A stretch of 64,000 bases of DNA from contig JALJCO010003968.1 in NCBI GenBank assembly GCA_023101725.1, forward strand, positions 2,170,001 through 2,234,000, written 5' to 3'. Under the pieces are notes generated by a model that worked only from the letters and a program-made list of their open reading frames with translations, had not been told where the DNA came from and ran no database searches. Each line of letters begins with the position of its first letter. Positions within the stretch are counted from its first letter, which is position 1. A program made the translations under genes and the position numbers. This document shows, one piece after another, positions 11,769 to 24,539 of this stretch. The DNA comes from Atherinomorus stipes. Taxonomy: Eukaryota > Chordata > Actinopteri > Atheriniformes > Atherinidae.

Positions 11769-14228
11769 ATGGGGGAGGAAAAGCCGGACACACTGGATTT
11801 TGTGAAGGATTTTCAGGAGTATCTGAGCCAGCAGACTCAGCATGTCAACATGATTTCAGGTTCCGTAAGCGGCGTCAAGGAGGCGGACGAGCTACCAGCA
11901 GGTAATCAGATGTTTGTCATCTCCTGCGTAAAACCGTGTGCTTGGTGTAGTGTGCTTCAGGTGCAACTTTACTATTTATGAAGCTTGCAGCTTCATAAAT
12001 GCACTTGTTAAAAGTAGTAATATTAGGCGTAGTTATTATTCTTAGTATATATATGTGTGTTATGAATGTCATTGTTGAATCCCAGAGAGGACAAACGTAG
12101 ATTTTATCTGTAAATTTCTAGACCAAAACTGCTTGTTTTGAACATAAATAAATAGTTTTGCCATCTAGGACTATTTAGTAGCACTGATTTAAGAAATATA
12201 ATAATCTTTTATGTATTTATTATTCTGTGTGACAGTATTGAGAGGTGCAAGGGTCTTTCTCTGAGTCACATTTCAGTGAATGTTGATATTGTATGGGGTT
12301 TACACAACGACATGGTTTTAAAGGTTTTAAGTTATTATATGCATATTGAAAATGATGAGAAATATAACTGGTATCCTGCCAACAAAACACTTCAAATCAT
12401 CAGAATGAGAACAGCTGATTAGATTAAGAGAAGAAATGCATTTACAGTATTGCCAGTGAAAAGATATAATGTCTTAGTGCCCCGTTCTGCATTTACTGTA
12501 TAAACCTACGGCATCAGCTGAATGCAGGTTAGTAATGACAGGGTTGCAAGTGCAGTTATGCTGGTGACCATACTCACTGTTATTATTTCTTTTCCCAGCA
12601 GGAAAGTGTTGGGATCACTGGATCATAGGCAGTTAATGACAATTTCAGAGCAAAGGCCATTTTTGTGTTTGAAATGCCAGTTTGATGATAAAGTTAAAAC
12701 CCTTATTGTTGTCAGCTGGGAAGCCAGCTATAGCAACATACTACAAAGAAGCTATACTATTAAAAATATTGCTGCAGTAAAACCTGAGTTTGCATGTTTG
12801 TTTGTTTACTTCATTTTGTGTCTGTACAATAACTCCTGCTGATGTTGCTGCCTGCAGACTGCAGCCAGAACGGGCTGGATCACCCCTCAGTGGATGTGTC
12901 ATTGGAGGACAGCTCAGGGATCTTGGTGGATGGTTTTGAGAGGACCTATGATGGCAAGCTCAAATGCCGCTACTGTAACTATGCCACCAGAGGCACAGCA
13001 CGCCTCATTGAGCATATCCGGATTCACACAGGTTAGTTCTTCTATTTTTTGTTTATGTTGAAGAGAACATCATGGTAGTATTTTACAATGATGTTCTTCA
13101 TGCACTTATTGCCCTTATTGATTTATTACAAATTTCCTGGAATTTAAAGTATTTGTGATATACAGGCCTCCTTTTTTATTGTATAGGATGCGCTCCACCT
13201 TTAAAATGTTTGTTATTCAGTCTGGCTTTTTCTTTTCTTTTTTCTTTTTTTTTAAACAAACAGGAGAGAAACCTCACCGCTGCCACCTGTGCCCGTTTGC
13301 TTCAGCCTACGAGCGCCACCTGGAGGCCCACATGCGCTCACACACTGGTGAGAAGCCTTACAAGTGTGAGCTTTGCTCCTTTCGCTGCAGCGACCGCAGC
13401 AATCTGTCACACCATCGACGCAGACGTCACAAACTCTTGCCAATGAAAGGTGCTCGGTCACTTTCCCATAAGAAGATGCTGAGCGTTTTACAGAAAAAAG
13501 CCAGCTCCCTGGGTTATGGTCGACGGCTTCTCATCAACTTTAGCCCCCCTTCAATGGTGGTGCACAAGGCTGACAATGTGAACGACTTCTCCCATGAGCT
13601 GCCCCACTTACGTCAGGAAACGTATGATAATCAGAGTCGTGCAGTTGAGGAAGGACTGTCCACGAATCAAAATCACCATCACCCCGATATGGTCATGGAT
13701 AACCCCCTGAATCAACTGTCCACCCTGGCAGGCCAGTTGGCCAGCCTCCCTTCAGAGTCCCAGGCCCAGACTCAACCTCCCATGTCTCCTGGAGCAGAGT
13801 CTGTCGTGGATGAGAAGCCATTCCTCATTCAGCAGCCGCACCCCGCCACAGCTCCCGTGGCTGTCACAGCCAGCATGGCTCATGCTTCCTCCTCATCCCC
13901 AATCACCCCAGAGCTTCGGGCTCCTCCACACAGTAACTGCAGTCCTGGAAGTGGACCATGCAGTGAGCACAGTGGGCACACCAGTACTCCCAGTATCTCT
14001 AACAGCCAACCCAGCACACCAGCCCCAGGCCTGTCTGCCCCACTGCAAGACCCCCACATGCTACATCACTGCCAGCACTGTGACATCTACTTCCCTGACA
14101 ACATCCTCTACACCATTCACATGGGGTGCCATGGCTATGAAAATCCATTCCAGTGCAACATCTGTGGCCACAAATGCAAGAGCAAGTATGACTTTGCCTG
14201 CCACTTTGCACGCGGACAGCACAAGTAA
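11769..14228 (+). CDS. ikzf5: Ikaros family zinc finger protein 5 (Pegasus)
   Basis: Transcription factor of the Ikaros family, acting in the nucleus. Coding exons 11769-11901, 12858-13031 and 13264-14228 join in phase to give 423 residues, close to the human protein (about 419). The start MGEEKPDTLDFVKDFQ matches the Pegasus N-terminus. Three N-terminal C2H2 fingers at about residues 80-159 bind DNA (CRYCNYA, CHLCPFASAYERH and CELCSFRCSDRSN, separated by HTGEKP linkers). A Ser/Pro-rich middle follows (about 200-365). Two C-terminal fingers at 370-422 (CQHCDIYFPDN, CNICGHKCKSKYD) form the Ikaros-type dimerisation pair. The upstream ATG at 13155 belongs to intron read-through. The nearest downstream gene is convergent. 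Confidence 0.97.
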
Positions 14229-14677
14229 TGTCTGGCCAATCGAAGAACTTTTGACTGACAGATTTGTTTACTTCTATAGTAATTTTATTTATTGATCCTT
14301 CACTTGGCCTTTATGTAGCCTAAAGCTGTACTCACACAAGAAAATGTCAGCATCTAGAGATTTTCATTTAGCACATTTAAAGGTGCCCATTCCAGTGTAT
14401 TTAAAAAAAAAAAAAAGGATGAACAGTGTTTTGGACAGGTTGAGAATTTATATCTGGTTGTGTAAGCAGTTAATCATTCATGTAAGTGTAGTGTGTCATA
14501 TGAATGTATATTCATATGACCCCACCTAGCAAATTAAAGAGCATGGACATTGTGGTTAACTAAATAAACAATCTTGGATTACTTTATTTTTATTTTGACT
14601 ATGTGATAGGAAAAGGGGGGAAAAACAACTAACACAAGGAGCACATTTGTAAGTTCCTTTAACATGTTCAACCAACA

Positions 14678-15195
14678 TACAGTCATCCTCAAATGTATTT
14701 ATACCCTCCCATTAAAGAGGGGAAAGAATCAGCTGTTAGTGAAATAAGTTGAAATTGACTAAAGTAATAATGAATAAAACTTAAATGAAAATCATGACAT
14801 TGATTTTGAATTTTGGTTTAACAGAAATATATATAAAAAAACAAACACACCAAAAATAAAATCAGCAAGCACGCATGATGGGGTTCCTAAACATTATATT
14901 GAACAAGCCTTTAAGGCAATCACTGCAATTCAGTGTTTTCTGGAACGTTCAATGAGACATCTGGACCTGTTGGCGGTATTTTACCCCACTGTTCATGAGC
15001 AAGGTGCTTTAATTTTTCTTGGGCAGCTTTGTTTTTTAATGACTCTTTTCAACCACAATTCAAAAGTGATATCTTATTTACTAAATTATAATTTAGTAAT
15101 TTTTTATCATTACTTTTTTCAGTTTAGTGTTATTTAATTGTGAATTTAGCCTTTTTTTTAGTGGGAGGTTATGAATAAATTTGTGGATGACTGTA
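14678..15195. mobile_element. Tc1/mariner-type MITE with 30-bp inverted repeats
   Basis: The left end TACAGTCATCCTCAAATG and the right end (reverse complement TACAGTCATCCACAAATT) are inverted repeats of about 30 bp that continue to CCTCCC. Both ends sit at TA dinucleotides, the Tc1/mariner target. The roughly 0.5-kb interior lacks a transposase. It lies just downstream of the ikzf5 stop codon. Confidence 0.85.
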
Positions 15196-15272
15196 TTTCG
15201 AGGTTTCAGAAAGACCTTACCACAAAAGATCCTTTTCATGAATGATAAATGTCTGGAAGTAGAAACGCTGTA

Positions 15273-15274
15273 AG

Positions 15275-15299
<25 letters not shown>
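15273..15299. repeat. Poly(A) tract
   Basis: Uninterrupted run of about 25 A on the plus strand. No retrotransposed body is recognisable in front of it. Confidence 0.85.
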
Positions 15300-15307
<8 letters not shown>

Positions 15308-16964
15308 GCTTCCAGTGAAGTGTTGATGGTCACACTTCATATTTTGAAACAACCTGTTCATTCACGGTTGCTGAACACTAAATTCTTATAGAAATGGTAT
15401 CAAAAAGTGGAAAAGCGCAGCTGCATTTTGCCAGAGTTAACAGAAGAAGCTCATTTTCTGAACTAGTTCTCAACACAAGGGGGTAAATCTGTGAGTGCCA
15501 CTCATATAGATTTTCAACACTCCTGAACTATATTTACTTATTGCTCTGATGATATTGACAGAGTGAAACTGTTGGCCTTGAATTATCTTATTTAAGCCTT
15601 GTTGAAATTATTTTAGTGCTTAGTGCATTATTACTATTTCTTTGCAGTGCCTGGCATAGTCACTTTCTTGTGTCCAATTTTGAGAGGACTGTTATTTTGA
15701 GATAAAAAGATATTATTACAATATGGTTTTGTTACTTCAACAACCTGACCCAGAACCTTATGGAAAAACTTTGGTCATTGTAGATTTACTGTGGGAGCCT
15801 TTGTTTTTTGTTTTGTTTTTTGGGGGCCAAATTTAGTTCCATAACTGCTGCTAAGAAATAAGAGTTTATACCAGCTCTACTGAATAGATAGCATCAACAT
15901 CAGCGGTGAGACTTGGCCAAACGTATGTGTTTTTTGGTCAACCAACTGCTTTGTTGTGTTGTTTTGAAGTTCCTCCATATAGTGCCCTACCATCGTGGTG
16001 GTAACTCACTTTGTTTAAAGGGGGTTTATTCATTTAGGTGCATCCTGTCACCTTTACTTCTTTTGATATCGTATGAAGTCATTTTGATATCCAGTATATC
16101 TGTGTTCAGGACAGAATCATTAAGTCTAGTCTCATGTAAAGACAGATTTGCCACGTAGCACCGGGATTGCCACCTTTTGGCCTTTGTGATAACTCATGCT
16201 GAGATGCATCACACTGATCTCAGTATTTTTTTTAAATATTTACAGCATATTGTATTCTGAATGGTTGGATTGATGTTCAGTGTAAAGAAAGAAAAGAAAA
16301 AAAAAAGAATCTTGTTGCAGTAAGACTGCTACTCTAGCAAAGTTGTCTTTTGTCATTGGTACTGTTGTCTGTTGCTTAGCAACATGTGTAGAGAGTATAG
16401 TTCATGTTTTTAGAAACACCTCTTTATCACAGAAATTTACCAGTTATCGGCACACCCAGTAATGGTCGCCTTATGTTCTGTGTTGTTGATTCATTGATAG
16501 TGGTGAATGTTCAAGCTTTCTGGTGATCATGACCTCCCCAAGCCAAGCTGAGAAGATGGCAAATCATTTTATTGTGAGATTAATTAATCTAACTAATTTA
16601 TAAGTAAAGTGTTTTCTAACTGAGTCTTTGCGTTTTTTTTTCTCTTTGTACTCAAGAACACAAATAAAAAGTAATATTTCATGTTTGTTTGTGAGTTTGG
16701 CTTAATTAAGTAGACAAACAGATTGTCTTTTGATGATGCATTTAATCATGTAATAGGACAGAAAGGAAAGTAAATTCTGTAAATCAGTAAAAGAACAGTA
16801 AGTTGATTGGAGCAGATCACTGCAGTATTGAGTTAAGCCTTGTTGAACTTTTCAGTCACCTTTTCTTCCTTTTTCTCAGGTCCTGCAAACAGAAAATATC
16901 TAATTGTCATGTTTTCTCAAGATCATGTCTTTTTTTTTTCCCACCAAAAAATATTTATCAGTAT

Positions 16965-19900
16965 TCATACTCTATCAGAGCTACATTGAAATAAATCCAG
17001 ACCTTTGAGTTTAATGGGACCCACAACCAGGGTTTGGCTGTCGTGTTTAGATGACACATCTCTGGCAGCACGTCCATTGCAGCCACGTCGGCAGCGAGAA
17101 TTGCCGTATGATGCGGGACATATCAGGACCTTACATTGGATGTACACTGTGTCTGTCGCACGCAGGAACTGGAAGGCCTTGAATGTGAAACGGGCCAAGG
17201 ATTCGGTGCCACTACTTATGGGCCAGTAGGTGTTATCAACACGACATCTGTGTATGAAACAGAGATAAATATCTTTATGTTCAAATGAAAACAGGCACAT
17301 GAGACAAGTACAGGTCAGTCAATCCATCTACCTGACTTGTACAGAGTTGAAAAATAAGTAAGGCCTGCCCCTTTTTTTCCTCACCCGTCACGAACCAAGT
17401 AGTAAGCTCTGGAATGGAAATCAAAGGGTGATGGAGAGGCCACACAGGTGTCCAAGAAGAGGATCAGACCGCTGTCTCGTCTCTTTAGGTCCACTTGGAC
17501 ATACAAGTCCTGGTTGAGTGCTACCTCATATGGAACTTCAGTCACCTGTGTGTGAATGCAAAATACAGTATCAGCATCTTTTTTCAAACAGGAGTTTTCT
17601 CAAGTTTTTTGGGGGAATTTTTTTCTACCAAAAACGCACCTTGTTGTAGAAGCTGCTGGATGTGTAGAAAGCCATGCTGGTATTGTATCTGCCTGAACCA
17701 GTGATGCTGCTGTTTGAACCATGATGGATAACAAATATGATCTGGGATACTGAGTCCTGCTCCATGAGACAGGCCACATTCATCTTAAGATGAGACTGGC
17801 GTGTGATCTCTCCGTTGTTGGAGGGGTAGGCACGGATATTGTTGGTGTATGTAATTCTGCCATTCTCAAACTGTTCAATGTAGAAGACAAAACAATGGGC
17901 TTTATGCACATCTCCAGTACTTCCTGAACTTAGTACTGCACGTTTGTTTCCTGTCTTTCAAGATCGGATGAACTGATTAATCCAGGTGTGTCTGACCATT
18001 TGCTGAGATCAGACACACCTGTCTCAATCAGTTCATCCAATCATGAAAGACAGGAAACAAAGGTGCAGTACTAAGTTCAGGAAGTACTGAAGCTGTGCAT
18101 AAAGCCTATTTTATGGGGAAAAAACTCAGTATTGTTTATATTTTCTGAAAGTGATTGTGTCGTCTACCTTTCTGATGTTGCCACAGGTGTTGAGGGGGAA
18201 GCTGAAGACCACCTGGTATGAGGATACTTGTGGTCGGCAGTGTGGATCATCCAGGAACAAACTGTGGCCATCATAGCCCAGAGAGTTCAGATAGGCTCTC
18301 TCAATCACAATGTTCATGTTGTTTGAAGAGCAGTCCACTCGACCTAATAGAGGTTATGTTGACACTTTTAACAACTCTAGCGTAAATTTACAGAAGGATG
18401 GAGGAAGGTAATGGTAAAAGATGCTCAGTAATGAAATAGTATGCCTTTGAAGTGTAAGGCTTAAAGTTTAGTGTTAAATCTGCTGCTTGTTCAAGCCTGA
18501 AATATGTTAACGACATCAATGATTTGACAGAAATAATTTGTCAGACTCAAAGAAATCAAGTTTTTGTGTTGCCAGATTTTCATCCTTTTATATCACATTT
18601 ATTTGATACTTTGTTGAAGCAACTGGATTGATTGCCATAAGAATTGGTACAGACACCTCTCAAAACTGATCAACTGTCCTGAAAAGGACAAAATGTAGGG
18701 GTTAAAATACCCTGACTTTTGGTCCATGATCCTTTAAAACACATTTCATAAAAAATTTGAACAAAATGTTTAATGCACATACAGTAAATTCTAATTTAAT
18801 GTACCTGAGGTGGGTTTTAGAGAGCTCATAAACTCTGCACTGAATCCTCGGCCAACCATAGAACCATCAGTCCGGAAAGCAACAGTCATGTAGTTGGAAG
18901 AGGAGTAAAAAGTGCTCAGGCTGTTGTTGCAGACCTTTCCCAAATACCTTGAATTAACCGACGGCCCATCGTAAATTGAAATGTAGTCACAGTTGCAGCA
19001 GTTCTCCAGTCTGTTTGTTAAAAAGATTGTAAAAACACAACCTGTTATGACTGATGACAGCTTGTATTCAGAGTAACAGGAATCAGTACCCTGTTTCATT
19101 TTTGGTAAATATTCCGTTCCATAAAGTGATGATGGCCAAGTTCTCAGTGTATGGCAAATTTGCTTTGTGGTCTTTATCATAATTTTGCTTAGCTTTACAA
19201 TTCTATTTTTACTTACTGCAGGTATGTGAATGCCAGGAAGATTCTTTGGTCATATGCAGCTCTGAGGTGCCAGACACAATAGGCATTGTCGTAGTAGTAG
19301 GAGGGATAGTTAGGACTGGAAAAGGTGCCGGAACCAAACAGAGAACCTCCACATGACCCTACTGATGAAGGATAAGGTCATTGCTGAGAATAACAATGCC
19401 AATGCAGCAGACAAGTTTTGTACACTGAGAATCTTACCTGAGGGTGTTGTTGTTGCACAGTATGCTGTTTGAAAAAGGAAAATGTTTTAGAATTACTGAA
19501 AATGATCATAATGTGTAGATTGTTGCACAGCATGATACTTACAGTAGTAGTCATGACAACAGTTTCCATTGTATTGGCAGGAGCTTGAGCAGGAGCAGCT
19601 TCCCATGTGTCTACCACAGTTGTAACGGCATGATGGCCGAGCTGAGACACATTGAAATATGTTTTACGATTCTAGCTGGTAAAATAAATAATGGTCTTAT
19701 CAACAAGCTCATTGAAGGTTCTATACCTGTTGTTGGTGACTCTGTGGACTGGCAGTAAGCTAAGAGGAGGGAAAATATTTACAGTCTTTTACACATCTTG
19801 TTAAAGAAATACATGCATATATAATTTGTGATGTAACTAAACAAAATCATGCAATAAGATTTTGATTGGAAATAGAAAAAAGAACTTGAAAAAGCTGTTT

Positions 19901-22900
19901 CTCCATCTGTTTCTGCGGATGGAAGAAAAATAACTATATTTTGACAAGCATCGTAAGTAAAGATTAGGGGTCTTTTCTGGCGATATACGTAAAGGCTTAA
20001 TGCTATTTTCAGCCTTGGATATCTACAAAAAAATAAATCTGTAATATTTTTAAGAGTCTAGAAGAGTTTTTTGTCTTATCAGAGAGCAGAAAAAGTGGTT
20101 GGTTTACCCTGTCAGAGGTATGCATTGGATGGTTTTACAGCTTTGTAACCTCTTATGCATCCCCTATTAAGATCAGAAAATTGGAGACTTTGAAAGAGAT
20201 ACAGTAGGAAAAATTTCCACTGTGTGTGACAGTCGAAGGTCCTGTCACGATGCCTCCAAGTAATCATGCACCCTGGCTACTTGGCCTCAAGGATGTCCCT
20301 TCAACTGAATGGTAACATGCTTGACTTTTACCCCGGACACTATAGGATCCATACCCTGCCTGCCCCTCCTTTCTGCTACATATATTCACTATTCAAAATA
20401 AAAGCTAGACTTTTTTTTTTTTTTCGACAGCTAGCTTTTTACTGTCGTTATGACTGTAGATCATGAGTTTGTCCTGTTCTCTGCTAAACTAAACTCTGAC
20501 TTTTTCCATCAGTTTTGAGGAGAACTGTAAATTCTTTTTAGGTAGGATAACTACAGGGGGCTTTGACTAGAATTCATTAAATAAACTTGCATTATAAACT
20601 TTAGGATGCCTGAAAATGAAAAGAAAATCTGGTGTGCAGGGCAATGCATGATATGATACTTACAGTAGTAATCATAACAACAATTTCCATAGTATCGGCA
20701 GGAGCTTGAGCAGGAGCAGCTTCCCATGTGTCCTCCACAGTTGTAACGACATGATGGCCGAGCTGAGAGACATCAGAATAATTTGGGTTAAGATATCCTG
20801 ATGGCAGAATAAATAACAGTCTGATTTAGTCACATGTGATGAACAAGCTTATTGAAGGTTTGATACCTGTTGTTGGTCTGTCAGAGGTAGACTGGCAGTA
20901 AGCTGAGAGGAGAGAAAATATTTACAATCTTTGACATATCTTGTCAAAGAAAGACATACAGGTATCATTTCATAGGAGTTATGAGAAAGTTCAGTTTAAT
21001 TTATATTCAAATAAGCTTTATAACTCCAAATCACAAAAAGTAATCTCAAGTTCAGTTGTAGTTAGAGTAAAAGCTATCTTCCTTTAATAATGTGCTTTCC
21101 ACTGTGTCTGGTGGACATGACGGGTTTATTCTGGTGTTAGTCAGACTATTGTAAGTCCTTGGTTTTTTTAATTAAACATAGGGAGAGTTTTGGATTCTTA
21201 ATGCAAGTGGGACTACTAAAGACAACTTTAGACTATGATTCATTAAATGTGCTTGCATTATAATCTTTAGGCTGTTTGAACAAGAAAAAAATGTTGTAGA
21301 CTAAACTTTGTGAATTGATCACTTACAATAGTAGTCGTGACAACAGTTTCCATTGTATCTACAGGAGCTTGAGCAGGAGCAGCTTCCCATGTATCTACCA
21401 CAGTTGTAACGACATGATGGCCGAGCTGAGAGACATCAACATTTTCATCAGATTTACTGATGGCAGAATAAATAATCATCTCATTTGGTCATATGTAATT
21501 AACAAGCCAATTGAAGATTTTATACCTGTGGTTGCTGGGATGGCAGAAGTAGAAATGCAGTAAGCTGAAGAGAGAGAAAAAATATGTGCAATCTTTTACA
21601 AATCTTTATGAAAAAAGAAAGACCCTTTCCTGTTCTTAGATTTCTGTACACGTATTTTTCCATTAGATTTATTGAGAACCATTAATTCCTAATGCAAGTA
21701 GGATAACTATGGGCAACTTTACAAAAAAAACTAAAACTTATCAAATGTGCTCATGTGATTATCTTTACGCTTTTTGAACAAGAAAAAGGTTTTAGAATTA
21801 CTTTATTTCTTTAAATAACCAAACAGATCAAAATATGTTGAGCTGTGATACTTACAGTAATAGTCATGACAACAGTTTCCATTGTATCTACAGGAGCTTG
21901 AGCAGGAGCAGCTTCCCATGTATCTACCACAGTTGTAACGACATGATGGCTGAGCTGAGAAACACAGATTAATTCTGGGATTATGCAAATTGGCCAGAAT
22001 TACAGATGAAAGAATTCAAGGTAAATTTGCTGCTGCCTGAAAGCTTTCATACCTGTGGTCACTGGAGCAAAAGTTGTTGTTGAGCAGTAAACTGTTTGAC
22101 AAAAAATAGATAAATTGTGCAGAGAAATTAGAATAATAGAAGTATTTTTGATCAGTTTGTCTCCATTTTTGTTTTGTTTTTTCATTTTGCCATCAACATG
22201 AGGATTTAATTGTAGTGATGTTGTGAGGTTGATGAGGATAAAAAGCAGTTGTCATATCAACAGTGACAATGACAACAACCTCAGTATAAATTGTTGCTTA
22301 ACAGGAATAACTTTAGTGTTGTGGATTGGTAAAGTGGAGCTATTTAAACTAAGCAGTTTTGTCCAGTAGTTTCCAAAAACAGAAGATTAAGTTCCTCCTC
22401 AAGGTTTTCAAACACTAAATAAAGGAGCAGGAAGAAACAAAGAAATAAATTAGATGCATAAATATGCTGGCATGTTTTGTTTTGGGCAGGTTTATTTTAT
22501 TTAATTTTTCTTTCTTAAACATAATGAAGCAAAATGGATTGTGAAACTATGTTAAGTAAAGTTCAAATCTTTCAAAATTCTTCTTCAGCACAGTACTAAC
22601 AAAATAATTGGTTTAGTTCATTTTCATTACTGCGTACCTCCATGGTCTGGACAACAGTTCCCATTGTATCTACAGCTACTAGAGCAGGAGCAGTTTCCAA
22701 CTTGGCGTCCACAGTTATAAACACAGGAACCTCCTACAGACAGAACAGATCAGAAATATCACTGGTAAAATCACAAAGATAAAGGTTATAAGCACTTTTT
22801 TGACTGAACATTGTAGGTATATTTGAATAGAGTCATCATTCATTGTGCAAAATGATCAACTGAATAACCTACCTGCTACTCTGTAGTTGGCCCGGAATCC

Positions 22901-23136
22901 TGAGTAGTTCACACTACCATCACTTCTGAAGTGCACAGTTAAGTAAGAACCAGTAGAGACGAAAATCTTCCCCTTTGTTCCACAGTATGTTCCAAGAAGC
23001 CTTCCACTAAGATAATAACTATCATAGATGTAAATGTCATCAAAACCGCACTCAATGCTATAAAAGACAGAAAACAAAGAAGCAGTTTTGAGTGTAAAAT
23101 GTCAGACAATGTAAAAAAAAAATAGTGTTAGCAATT

Positions 23137-23170
<34 letters not shown>

Positions 23171-23742
23171 ACACACACAACATTCATCCCACATTTGAAA
23201 AGCATTCACTTACTGAACATTACTGAGCTCTAGCCGAACAACTGCAAAACCAGGTCTAATGTACCATGTACAAGCAGCATTGTTTGGGTAGTTGTTTGGA
23301 TAGTTGGGGCTGTAAAAAGTCCCATTGGTGCCATACATGAATTCACCACAGGTTGCAGCTGAAGGAAAACAGTCATAAGAATAAACACAACAGTTTTTAA
23401 ACCATAAGATAACAAGGGTAAGCAAACTGACACAATCAACAAAAACACAATACACAACATATGTTGATGTTTCTGATATAAAAATGTACCTGAAAAAGCT
23501 GTTTGTGATTCCATTTCCATTGTTGTCTGACCTGATAAGACAAACATGACAAATAGCCAGTGTATGAATAACATGGAGAACCAGCCAAAAGGTAAATAAA
23601 AGCAGTTAATCTTAGAATATATAAATAAGACGAATATATCTAAAAAAACAAAAACAAACAGAAATAGTATTTTTAAAAAGTAAAGAGTACCTTGCACTCC
23701 ATATGTGGAGAGCACACTGGAAAGAAACAAGATTGCCCACAT
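16965..23742 (-). CDS. Secreted CUB-SMB(x5)-CUB-ZP protein, DMBT1-like
   Basis: Extracellular protein of the fish 'deleted in malignant brain tumors 1-like' / CUZD1 group. Twenty exons on the minus strand close in phase to 763 residues: 23742-23691, 23531-23490, 23358-23214, 23057-22873, 22733-22638, 22091-22053, 21954-21856, 21564-21526, 21425-21327, 20902-20867, 20762-20664, 19759-19727, 19641-19543, 19464-19438, 19361-19217, 19010-18805, 18343-18168, 17870-17640, 17545-17385, 17247-16965. Order: signal peptide (1-18), CUB1 (about 31-141), five SMB-like modules with Thr-rich linkers (141-363), CUB2 (363-480), ZP domain (481-745). Both CUBs are two-exon, with a 145-bp first exon. No transmembrane segment or GPI signal follows the ZP domain, so it is probably secreted; ZP modules polymerise. 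CUB/ZP proteins of this kind occur in mucus, but a defence role here is inference. Confidence 0.92.
17898..18106. mobile_element. Palindromic MITE filling a ZP-gene intron
   Basis: Two arms of about 80-90 bp are inverted copies: GGCTTTATGCACA at the left, TGTGCATAAAGCC at the right, and TTTGTTTCCTGTCTTTCA-type sequence matched by TGAAAGACAGGAAACAAA. The element occupies most of the intron between exons 17 and 18 of the DMBT1-like gene. The transcript could form a long hairpin. A diverged relative lies at about 40630-40760. Confidence 0.85.
19438..22733 (-). repeat. Tandem array of five SMB-like exon units
   Basis: Five units, each a 96-99-bp exon followed by a short linker exon of 39, 39, 36, 33 and 27 bp, all phase 1. 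Each unit spells C-x3-C-x6-C-x-C-x3-C-x5-CC-x6-C, the eight-cysteine somatomedin-B pattern with a shortened second loop. The eighth Cys is always the third residue of the linker exon (YC). Units 2-5 are nearly identical in nucleotide sequence, and flanking intron stretches are also alike. Unit 1 (22638-22733) is the most diverged. Recent duplication or gene conversion is the simplest reading. Confidence 0.9.
23139..23178. repeat. (CA)n microsatellite
   Basis: CA repeat with one CCC interruption, in the intron between the two exons of CUB1 in the DMBT1-like gene. Confidence 0.95.
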
Positions 23743-24279
23743 GGTGAATCTGTTTGTCTTCCACCTGCTTCATGTGCAGCTTATATACTCAACAGTTGAC
23801 TTGTTATAGCACCCATAAAGATATTTGTCCAAAAAATGACAAAGTATTATTACTCAGTTATCACTGAGCATGTGAAATGCACACTTGGTTAACGCTCATA
23901 AACTGGGATTATTCATCATAGGGTGTGTTTTAAGATATTTGCTTTTGCTGGACTTTTTGAGGGCTTTGGGAATCTAGAGCTGAAGAGATATGGTAATAAT
24001 AATTTTTAAAAAACATAAGAAAAAAGTAATCGTAGAGCTCATTGCTGCATTTGCAAGTTTAAACTAAAAGTCTTGATTTTCAACTAAAAGAGCCAGGTAG
24101 TTATTTAATTAAACTCTATAATACATACACCCCATTACTTTAGATTTTCATATTTAAATTGCAATAGAATTTAGAAGAAATTGTTAGTTATTTGTACACA
24201 GATACATCTGTTTGCGAATCTATCAGACTACTACGCTACTGATTTGACCTGCAGTGAATATTGAGATGTTTTTCTGATT

Positions 24280-24510
24280 GTTTAGTTTATTTTAGTTAAG
24301 ATTGTATATATATACAGTATATATATATATACACACATATATGAGTGGTATATATGTGAGTGTGTATGTATGCATGTTGTATGTATTTATATATATATAT
24401 ATATATATATATACATACACACACACATATATACAATCTAAACTAAACTACTATCATATATATATATATATATATATATATACAACATGCATACACACTC
24501 ACATATACAG
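24280..24510. repeat. Nested inverted repeat in TA/CA-rich DNA
   Basis: GTTTAGTTTATTTTAG/AGATTGTATATA near 24280-24310 is mirrored by TATATACAATCTAAAC near 24430-24450. TGTGAGTGTGTATG...CATGTTGTA at about 24355-24381 is mirrored by TACAACATGCATACAC at 24480-24505. The stretch between is TA/CA repeats. It is an expanded microsatellite capable of extensive fold-back pairing, located upstream of the DMBT1-like gene. Confidence 0.7.
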
Positions 24511-24539
24511 TACATAGTGTAAAAAAGTTCTACTATAAG

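Larger units (their letters stand above)
14229..16700 (+). other. ikzf5 3' UTR and downstream region
   Basis: After the stop there is an AATAAA at 14563-14568 and another in an 'acacaaataaaaag' context near 16660, so a short or a long 3' UTR is possible. A MITE (14678-15195) and an A-tract (about 15273-15299) lie in this interval. No other gene is seen. Confidence 0.5.

Noticed and set aside
13155..13263. Upstream in-frame ATG extending the last ikzf5 exon to 357 residues
   Set aside because: It is intron sequence before the acceptor at 13263; the Pegasus reading frame continues from the exon ending at 13031.
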